From Proteobacteria bacterium UBA6522 (lineage in GTDB: Bacteria; Pseudomonadota; Gammaproteobacteria; Steroidobacterales; Rariloculaceae), in assembly GCA_002434915.1 (NCBI GenBank), contig DJLG01000102.1, positions 511 to 9,499 of the forward strand: a stretch of DNA of 8,989 nucleotides, written 5' to 3'. A program made the translations under genes and the position numbers. The notes under the pieces were generated by a model. The model ran no database searches, was not told the DNA's origin, and worked only from the letters and a program-made list of their open reading frames with translations. This document shows positions 1-5,249 of this stretch, piece by piece (within the stretch, counting starts at the first letter, position 1; each line of letters begins with the position of its first letter).

Positions 1-60
1 TCAGTTAATGAGGAAGTAGGACTTGAGCTTTTGGAGTTTATTGAGTCAACCACTCATTAG
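1..60 (+). CDS. 3' end of an unidentified upstream gene (partial)
   Basis: Frame 1 is open from the first base to a TAG at 58-60 and encodes 19 residues ending in the acidic stretch NEEVGLELLEFIESTTH. The other two plus-strand frames hit stops within the first 20 bases, so this is the only candidate reading. The piece looks like an amphipathic C-terminal helix but is far too short to assign a family. It points the same way as the following dehydrogenase, 95 bases upstream of it, so it could be an earlier member of the same transcript. It could also be chance, since a 20-codon open stretch is weak evidence. Confidence 0.45.
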   Translation, partial: SVNEEVGLELLEFIESTTH

Positions 61-155
61 TTCTTAGATAGAAAAATAGACTCGCATGGTATTCGCTTCT
101 TTAAATTTCAGAGAGTTTTCTTTTTCTTGCTAATAAATTACTAATTAACTTCTAT

Positions 156-1211
156 ATGCAATTTGTCTCTGTTGAACAGTTAGCGTTATTTATAGGTAGA
201 TGCTTTATAGCGGCAGAAGTGCCTGAGGATGATGCAAAAATCGTTGCTGAACTAATGTCAGAAGCGGATGTAAATGGCTCTGATGGCCATGGCGTCTTTC
301 GTTTACCACAATACATTGAGCGTATTAAAAATAAAGGTATAAACCTTCAGCCCAACATAAACATTGCTGAAGACAAGGGTGCTATGGCAGTGGTAGATGG
401 AGATAATGCACTTGGGCATTTGGTTATGCACTATGCGACGGAACTTGCCATCAATCGTGCTTCTGAACATGGCATTTCTTGGGTTGGTGTTCGGCATAGC
501 AACCATGCTGGTCCTGCTGCACTTTATGCAAAGATGCCTTTAAAAAAAGACATGATCGGTATCTATGTGGCTGTTGGAAGTGCAAATCACCTTCCACCTT
601 GGGGTGGTACCGAGATGTTATTAAGTACTAACCCAATCGCTGTAGCCATTCCTGCCCAAGAGGAGTCACCAATTGTGTTGGATATGGCAACTACCGTAGC
701 AGCCTACGGTAAAGTAAAAACAGCCATGCAGAGGGGCGAGTCTATTCCGGAAGGATGGATGATTGATAAATTAGGCAACCCGTTGACTGACCCCTCTAAA
801 GCGAACGAAGGTTTTCTATTGCCGATCGGTGGACCTAAGGGCTATGGTCTTGCCTTGGTATTTGGCCTGCTTGCTGGAACTTTGAATGGTGCTGCCTTTG
901 GTAAAAACGTGATTGATTTTAATGCTGATTCAAAATCTTTTACTAATACAGGTCAGTTCATTGTTGCGTTATCTATCGAATGTTTTGGTGATGTAAGTTT
1001 GTTTAAAAAAAATGTGGATGAAGTGATTCGTAGTATGCGAGCCTCTTCTAAGTTACCTGGTTTTGATGAGATAAGAGTGCCGGGTGAGAGAAGCTTAAAC
1101 ACTCGACGTCAACGTGAACAATCTGGTATACCAATACCTGATGCCTTATGTGAAAATTTGAATAGACTTTCAATCTCTTTGAATACAGAACCTCTTCGGT
1201 TGCTTGAATGA
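156..1211 (+). CDS. Ldh_2-family NAD(P)-dependent 2-hydroxy acid (malate/lactate-type) dehydrogenase
   Basis: The 351-residue protein has the usual length and motif order of the Ldh_2 (malate/L-lactate dehydrogenase) family. These enzymes interconvert 2-hydroxy and 2-oxo acids, or related imines, in the cytoplasm. Visible landmarks are the N-terminal DGHGVFRLPQY segment with His45, the HSNHAGPAALYA segment with probable catalytic His117, STNPIAVAIP near 157-166, VLDMATT near 174-180, IPEGW near 197-201 and PKGYGLAL near 227-234. The family covers malate, lactate, ureidoglycolate, sulfolactate, diketogulonate and cyclic-imine substrates, so the substrate is open. The ATG at 156 fits the family N-terminus, but I see no Shine-Dalgarno before it (the upstream sequence is AT-rich). 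The solute-binding gene follows at once on the same strand, suggesting cotranscription. Fold confidence is high; substrate is unknown. Confidence 0.9.
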   Translation: MQFVSVEQLALFIGRCFIAAEVPEDDAKIVAELMSEADVNGSDGHGVFRLPQYIERIKNKGINLQPNINIAEDKGAMAVVDGDNALGHLVMHYATELAINRASEHGISWVGVRHSNHAGPAALYAKMPLKKDMIGIYVAVGSANHLPPWGGTEMLLSTNPIAVAIPAQEESPIVLDMATTVAAYGKVKTAMQRGESIPEGWMIDKLGNPLTDPSKANEGFLLPIGGPKGYGLALVFGLLAGTLNGAAFGKNVIDFNADSKSFTNTGQFIVALSIECFGDVSLFKKNVDEVIRSMRASSKLPGFDEIRVPGERSLNTRRQREQSGIPIPDALCENLNRLSISLNTEPLRLLE

Positions 1212-1278
1212 TTGTTTTAGCGTTGGACTAAACTAGTATAAAGTGGGTTTAATTAAATTTGTTGGCCGTTTTGGGTAT

Positions 1279-1284
1279 GAGGGA
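1279..1284 (+). promoter_or_regulatory. Shine-Dalgarno site that sets the start of the solute-binding lipoprotein gene
   Basis: GAGGGA lies nine bases before the GTG at 1294. The longest reading frame could begin at a GTG at 1243, but that codon has no purine-rich leader. Starting at 1294 places a normal lipoprotein signal (basic residue, hydrophobic core, lipobox) at the very N-terminus, so this site is taken as the real initiation region. Confidence 0.6.
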
Positions 1285-1293
1285 AAAACCATC

Positions 1294-2430
1294 GTGATTA
1301 AAGAATGTTATCTACTACTTAAATTTCTAGTGATGCTAGGAGCAACTGCTTTGGTATTTTCGATTGCAGGTTGCAGTTCGGAGTCAACTTCCTCAGACCA
1401 AAATCCTGCAGTATCTTCGGGATACTATGAGGGTGAGACGGTAACGTTAATAATGGGACTGGATGCTTCTGCTGGTGGCACAACGGTTGGACGACTTCTT
1501 GCAAAACATCTCGAATCTACTCTCGATGGTAATCCCAACGTTATTGTTAAAAACATGCCTGGCGCATCTATGATGAATGCTCATCTTTTTGTCCTCCTAA
1601 AAGCCCCAAAGGATGGTACTACTGTTTATTATGGTCCACGCTCATCTTTAGGAGAGCTCCTAGAATTTCCTGGCCACTCGTTTAAATACTCCCAGTTCAC
1701 CATTTTAGGAGGTGTTCAACTAGCCCCTTTGGTGACTTATGCCCGAAAAGATATGTTGGAGGGGGGTATTCAGTCACCTGCGGATATTCTTAAGGCTGAT
1801 GGACTGGTTTTTGGTGGAATTTCAGCAGAGCATGGTCGAATGATTGCTAGCACAATGGGATTGGATCTGATTGGCGCTGATTATCATTTTGTTGGGGGCT
1901 ATCCTGGTAGTGGGAAAATTCGCGCTGCAGTTCTTAGTGGCGAAGTTAATATGGCAACCGATGCAGCCCATGCTTATCTCAACGAGGTAGTGCCTACGCT
2001 TGAGCAGCAGAATTTGAATGCCCCATTGTTCAGTTTGCCACTGCTAAATGCACAAGGTGAACTTATAAAAAGTCCTTTAGTACCAGATATTCCCACTGTT
2101 AATGAACTCTATGAGGAGATATATGGAGAGCCACCTTCTGGCCTTAACTGGGACTCCATTCTCACTATGATTCAGATCGATCAGACGATGCAGCATGTTT
2201 TTCTTGGTCCCCCTGGTATGGATGAGGAAGCCATGAAAACCTTTCAAGCTGCAATAGCCCCGGCTATGGCAACAGTAGGTTTTGCTGATGAGGCCAACCG
2301 TATTTTAAGTTATGTGCCGGATGCTGTAGATGCTGCAAGGGCTACTGAGGTTCTTAGTGCCACGGCGCTGGTTAGTTCTGAAACTCAAGATTTTATAGAA
2401 GCTCAGATTACGCGTAATAGCAGTTACTAA
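1294..2430 (+). CDS. TctC/Bug-like solute-binding lipoprotein of a tripartite tricarboxylate transporter
   Basis: With the GTG at 1294 the precursor is 378 residues. Its N-terminus has Lys3, a hydrophobic core at about residues 7-23 and the lipobox SIAGC with Cys27, so it should be exported and lipid-anchored. A Ser/Thr-rich linker follows. The mature part matches TctC-type proteins: TVTLIMGLDASAGG (about 49-62), GRLLAKHL (66-73), NPNVIVKNMPGA (80-91) and KAPKDGTTVYYG (103-114). In the family, this protein captures a carboxylate in the periplasm and hands it to TctA/TctB. It is longer than the usual roughly 320 residues, with extra sequence in the C-terminal half. The membrane subunits are not next door but encoded at 5250-7286 on the other strand; pairing of the two is inferred. 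Most TctC proteins are soluble, so the anchor is unusual. The ligand is unknown. Confidence 0.85.
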   Translation: MIKECYLLLKFLVMLGATALVFSIAGCSSESTSSDQNPAVSSGYYEGETVTLIMGLDASAGGTTVGRLLAKHLESTLDGNPNVIVKNMPGASMMNAHLFVLLKAPKDGTTVYYGPRSSLGELLEFPGHSFKYSQFTILGGVQLAPLVTYARKDMLEGGIQSPADILKADGLVFGGISAEHGRMIASTMGLDLIGADYHFVGGYPGSGKIRAAVLSGEVNMATDAAHAYLNEVVPTLEQQNLNAPLFSLPLLNAQGELIKSPLVPDIPTVNELYEEIYGEPPSGLNWDSILTMIQIDQTMQHVFLGPPGMDEEAMKTFQAAIAPAMATVGFADEANRILSYVPDAVDAARATEVLSATALVSSETQDFIEAQITRNSSY

Positions 2431-2443
2431 GGCAAGAGTAACT
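2422..2443 (+). terminator. Stem-loop across the stop codon of the solute-binding gene (possible weak terminator)
   Basis: AGTTACT (2422-2428) and AGTAACT (2437-2443) form a perfect 7-bp stem with an 8-base loop; the TAA at 2428-2430 falls at the loop edge. The stem is AT-rich and is followed by an A-run rather than a T-run, so it does not qualify as a canonical intrinsic terminator. It may be a 3'-end protecting hairpin, or chance. Confidence 0.25.
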
Positions 2444-2467
2444 TACTGAAAAAACAGCGAACCCACC

Positions 2468-2499
2468 CATAGCTACCAATTATATTTTATTAAGCTATG
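2468..2499. repeat. Inverted repeat in the 215-base gap before the cysteine hydrolase
   Basis: CATAGCT (2468-2474) and AGCTATG (2493-2499) are perfect inverted arms around an 18-base AT-rich spacer. There is no T-run after it. The gap from 2431 to 2645 is the longest non-coding stretch in the window and is long for genes in one operon, so a promoter or operator for the hydrolase gene may lie here. I could not identify a convincing -35/-10 pair. The repeat is short enough to arise by chance in AT-rich DNA. Confidence 0.3.
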
Positions 2500-2645
2500 A
2501 TTAAGGTCAAATAAGCGTTCAGAGTTTGGTTTGCCAGTTATGTTTGAACGTGATCTTTGTCTCATTCCAATGGTTTGAGAACTTATGGGTAGGGCTAGTA
2601 AATAAAAAAATAATCTCTATCCCAAATTTTAAGGAGAAATAAAGC

Positions 2646-3380
2646 ATGGCTAACGTAGAAATCGTTGATCGTTCTGATATGACTAGTAAGTTGATGGGAA
2701 TGCTTGAATTGAATCCCATCCAAACCGCCATCGTTACAATCGATATGCATAAGGGACATTTGGACCCTGAGGTGGCAACTATGCCTGCTTCAGTTGAAGA
2801 CTCAGAACGGGTTATTAAAAACGCTGAAGATGTTTTAGGTTTTGCTCGAAATCATGGTGTTCCAATTATTCATGTCAAACTGGTTTTTCGGAAAATCCCG
2901 GGTTTGGGTAGCGAAGGGATGCCCGTTAAATTTTGGAAAGCACTCCACGATATATCAGATGAGGCTAACCGTTTGAGCCCCGGCCGCCCTAGCACCGTAG
3001 ATGATCACAACATTATGGGCTCTGTACAAACAGAAATGATCCCTAGCCTTGTTGAAGAAGGTGACTATGTTATAGATAACAAAAAACGTCTCGACTGTTT
3101 CATGGGAACGGATCTGGATATTCTTTTGCGTAATCTGGGTATAGAAAACGTTTGCTTGATGGGCATTAATACTAATACGTGTGTTTTGAATACTGCATTC
3201 ACAGCTTTTAACAAAGATTATCGAGTGGTAGTCATGTCCGACTGTGTTGCTAGCATGTATGGAGAGGACCTCCATCAACTAGGTTTACAGAATATTTGTA
3301 GATGCTTAGGTTGGGTAGCTAATAATGATGAGTTTAAGGAAAAGTTAGCTGTTGGAAGCAAAGCAACAAAGACCGGTTAA
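2646..3380 (+). CDS. Isochorismatase-family cysteine hydrolase (amidohydrolase-type)
   Basis: The 244-residue protein belongs to the isochorismatase-like cysteine hydrolases. These cytoplasmic enzymes cleave amides or carbamoyl groups (nicotinamide, maleamate, ureidoacrylate, N-carbamoylsarcosine, biuret) or, rarely, isochorismate. The catalytic triad is visible: Asp33 in VTIDMHKGHLD, Lys146 in IDNKKRLDCF, and Cys179 in GINTNTCVLNTAF, which also carries the cis-peptide region. The late YRVVVMSDCVAS strand fits the Rossmann-like core. The ATG at 2646 has AAGGAG at 2631-2636 with nine-base spacing. An N-terminal lead of about 25 residues before the first strand is common in amidase members. A 115-base gap separates it from the alpha/beta hydrolase on the same strand. 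This pairing resembles NicF/NicD (nicotinate) and RutB/RutD (pyrimidine) neighbourhoods, but none of the other genes of those pathways is present, so the substrate stays open. Confidence 0.9.
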   Translation: MANVEIVDRSDMTSKLMGMLELNPIQTAIVTIDMHKGHLDPEVATMPASVEDSERVIKNAEDVLGFARNHGVPIIHVKLVFRKIPGLGSEGMPVKFWKALHDISDEANRLSPGRPSTVDDHNIMGSVQTEMIPSLVEEGDYVIDNKKRLDCFMGTDLDILLRNLGIENVCLMGINTNTCVLNTAFTAFNKDYRVVVMSDCVASMYGEDLHQLGLQNICRCLGWVANNDEFKEKLAVGSKATKTG

Positions 3381-3434
3381 TTTTAATTCATCGGAATAAA
3401 TTTGTTTGCAAAGCCTCTAGTCTAGGCGATAAGA

Positions 3435-3480
3435 AGCTGAAGTGTGGCAGACATAATTAGTGCTTTCAGCTGTAATTAGT
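3435..3480. repeat. Inverted and direct repeats just upstream of the alpha/beta hydrolase
   Basis: AGCTGAA (3435-3441) and TTCAGCT (3465-3471) are perfect 7-bp inverted arms with a 23-base spacer. Interleaved are two direct copies of TAATTAGT at 3454-3461 and 3473-3480, spaced 19 bases apart. The set ends four bases before the GAGGAG ribosome site (3484-3489) of the next gene. It could be an operator or a leader stem-loop; the short AT-rich direct copies may be coincidental. Confidence 0.3.
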
Positions 3481-3495
3481 TAGAGGAGTAACCAG

Positions 3496-4290
3496 GTGCC
3501 GAAAAAGCAAGTAGGCGACGTAGAGATCTATTACGAAGAGTATGGAGATGGTGTGCCCGTAGTCCTTCTCCATGGGCTTGCGGGGGATTGCAGTGCCTGG
3601 AACCCTCAAATTAACGTGTTGAAGGAAGACTATAAGGTTGTTCCTTTAGACAATCGAGGAGCAGGACGAAGCTCTGCGCCAGATTATCCCTACACTACTC
3701 GCCTATTCGCTGATGACACAATTGGGCTTATGGATGCTATTGGAATAACTGAGCCAGCACATATTATCGGTAGATCCATGGGGGGGGCTATTGCCCAAGA
3801 AATGGCGATCAACTATCCAGACCGTGTGCGAAGCATGCTAATTACCGCTTCATTCGGTAAGCTTGATCGCTATGGACACCGCATACTTCACAACATTAAT
3901 GAGGTTGTAAAGACACAAGGTTATATGGCCGCTGCACAGTGGCAGGCCCTCTTTTTTTTCCCGCCACTCTATTTCAATGAACACCAAGAGCAGATGGATA
4001 GCTTTGAGAAAGGGGTAGGTATTACGGATAGACCTGTGCATGGATATACAAATTCAACCCATGCGTGCCTTATGCATGACTCACTTGACCGGCTTCATCA
4101 GGTTAAGTGTCCCACGCTTGTTCTTACTGGTGGAGAGGACGTGCTTTGTGCAGTGGGTCCTGCCAAGCAGATTGCCGAAAGGGTTTCGGGATGTGAACTT
4201 AAAATCTATGAGGGCGCAAGTCACTTTTTTATGACTCAGTGCTACGATGAATCAATGGCGGATATTAAAAAGTTTCTAGATAGTCACTAG
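3496..4290 (+). CDS. Alpha/beta hydrolase (serine esterase, lactonase or amidase type)
   Basis: The 264-residue protein is a standard single-domain alpha/beta hydrolase without a signal peptide, so it is cytoplasmic. The order is oxyanion-hole motif VVLLHGLAG (22-30), DNRGAGRS (52-59), nucleophile elbow GRSMGG with Ser94, probable acid Asp215 in TGGEDVLC, and base His243 in GASHFF. The region 130-190 is the cap. Similar proteins include 3-oxoadipate enol-lactonases, RutD and NicD, and these motifs cannot separate them. It starts with GTG at 3496, supported by GAGGAG seven bases upstream (3484-3489). It follows the cysteine hydrolase on the same strand and is the last gene before the convergent block. 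The nucleophile elbow is coded through a run of eight G (3780-3787), and a run of eight T occurs at 3952-3959; the frame is intact through both. Confidence 0.9.
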   Translation: MPKKQVGDVEIYYEEYGDGVPVVLLHGLAGDCSAWNPQINVLKEDYKVVPLDNRGAGRSSAPDYPYTTRLFADDTIGLMDAIGITEPAHIIGRSMGGAIAQEMAINYPDRVRSMLITASFGKLDRYGHRILHNINEVVKTQGYMAAAQWQALFFFPPLYFNEHQEQMDSFEKGVGITDRPVHGYTNSTHACLMHDSLDRLHQVKCPTLVLTGGEDVLCAVGPAKQIAERVSGCELKIYEGASHFFMTQCYDESMADIKKFLDSH

Positions 4291-4298
4291 TGGATATC
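4279..4298. repeat. Imperfect palindrome across the stop codon of the alpha/beta hydrolase
   Basis: The 20 bases run GATA, two unpaired or wobble positions, CACTAGTG, two more, then TATC, giving near-complete dyad symmetry centred on the TAG stop (4288-4290). No T-run follows on either strand. The 71-base convergent gap 4291-4361 contains no recognisable intrinsic terminator, so this is the only structured element there. It could help end transcription or be chance. Confidence 0.25.
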
Positions 4299-4361
4299 AA
4301 TCAGTTTAACCTTTGATCACCGAGATTTTTTAGGCCTACGCTAAGACCGAAATTTCTACTT

Positions 4362-5141
4362 TCATCTTTGTGGGTACCACCCAGCGTCTCGAAATTCGAT
4401 TCCCTCTCCCGCAATTGCATCTTGAAATGCTTGTATTGTTGCAGGAGTGTCTTGAGTGTCAGGCGGAGGATTGCCTTGAGGGTTGCTCAGCCATCCTGCA
4501 TATATGCGGTCATAATGGTTTAGGTAAACAATTTCAGGTTTAAATGTTTTTAAGCACTCTGCTACTGGAGTTGGTCGCATCCTATCTACTGGTAAATTCA
4601 TTGGCATTACTGCAACGTCAATATTCTGTAGAGCTTGAATTTCTGGGACACACTCTCCTACCCCAGAAAAAAAGAGCCGTTTCCCTCCAAGGTTAATCAC
4701 ATACCCATTGGCTTCGCCCTTTGGATGGTAGGGTGCCCCAGGAGTCATATCGTAGGCACCTACTGCTTCAATTCGAATGTCTGCAAAGGTGCCACTTTCG
4801 CCATTTGAAAGAACAATGCCATCGTTGAATTTGGCATACGCAGTTTCGGTTAATACTACGGGCGCTCCAGGTTTTCGTAGTTGTGATATTGCTTCTGGAT
4901 CTAGGTGATGACTAGGATCATCAGTGATTAAGATGAGATCAGCAGGTTTAGCCATTGATAAATTTACGGCGCTCCAAGGATCAATGTGTATCACCTTTCC
5001 TGCATACTCCACCTGCGCACTCGAGTGAATAATTGGGGTAATAATAATTTCGCCCTCATCGGCGCTAATCGTATTTTGTGTTTGCGCAAAGGCTAAGTTT
5101 GTTCCTGCTATGTACACAATGGCTAATAGGATTATTCGCAT
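4362..5141 (-). CDS. Exported metallo-beta-lactamase-fold protein with altered metal-binding motifs
   Basis: The 259-residue protein begins with a Sec signal (hydrophobic residues 3-18, probable cleavage after AFA-19), so it is likely periplasmic. The rest follows the UlaG-like MBL fold: IIHSSAQVEYAGKVIHIDPW (37-56), HPKGEANGYVI (139-149), GGKRLFFSG (152-160), EIQALQNIDVAVMPMN (167-182) and PEIVYLNHYDR (202-212). The metal site departs from consensus. The usual HxHxDH segment reads DDPSHH (74-79), and the Asp of the usual SGDT segment is Val161. His39, His79, His139 and His209 remain. Activity may thus be lost or use different ligands. The start ATG has AAGGTGA seven bases upstream, inside the palindrome CCTTAAGG (5152-5159). 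It lies 108 bases downstream of the permease gene on the same strand with no terminator seen between, so cotranscription is likely. The function is unknown. Confidence 0.8.
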   Translation of the reverse strand: MRIILLAIVYIAGTNLAFAQTQNTISADEGEIIITPIIHSSAQVEYAGKVIHIDPWSAVNLSMAKPADLILITDDPSHHLDPEAISQLRKPGAPVVLTETAYAKFNDGIVLSNGESGTFADIRIEAVGAYDMTPGAPYHPKGEANGYVINLGGKRLFFSGVGECVPEIQALQNIDVAVMPMNLPVDRMRPTPVAECLKTFKPEIVYLNHYDRIYAGWLSNPQGNPPPDTQDTPATIQAFQDAIAGEGIEFRDAGWYPQR

Positions 5142-5249
5142 TAGTAAATCACCTTAAGGAGTTTGTGACTGAGTGTCTCTCTACAATTCTTTAAGATCAA
5201 GGTATTTAGTTAATTAGGGTAATGATTTTATTGAAAGATAGCTTGTTAT

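Noticed and set aside
1243..1293. Longer start (GTG at 1243) for the solute-binding gene, adding 17 residues
   Set aside because: There is no ribosome site before it, and it would bury the lipoprotein signal behind a charged extension; the GTG at 1294 has GAGGGA at good spacing.
2519..2731. Minus-strand 70-codon frame across the 2431-2645 gap and the start of the hydrolase gene
   Set aside because: It overlaps the ribosome site and first 28 codons of a solid gene, and its composition is that of AT-rich non-coding DNA.
2955..3278. Minus-strand 107-codon frame inside the cysteine hydrolase gene
   Set aside because: It is antisense to a gene with an intact catalytic triad and has no recognisable domain or ribosome site.
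2646..4290. Firm naming of the hydrolase pair as NicF/NicD or RutB/RutD
   Set aside because: Only broad family motifs are visible, and the partner genes of both pathways are absent from the window.
4291..4361. Bidirectional intrinsic terminator in the convergent gap
   Set aside because: The T-run near 4326 and the TAGGCCTA palindrome (4331-4338) are in the wrong order for a stem followed by a T-tract on either strand.
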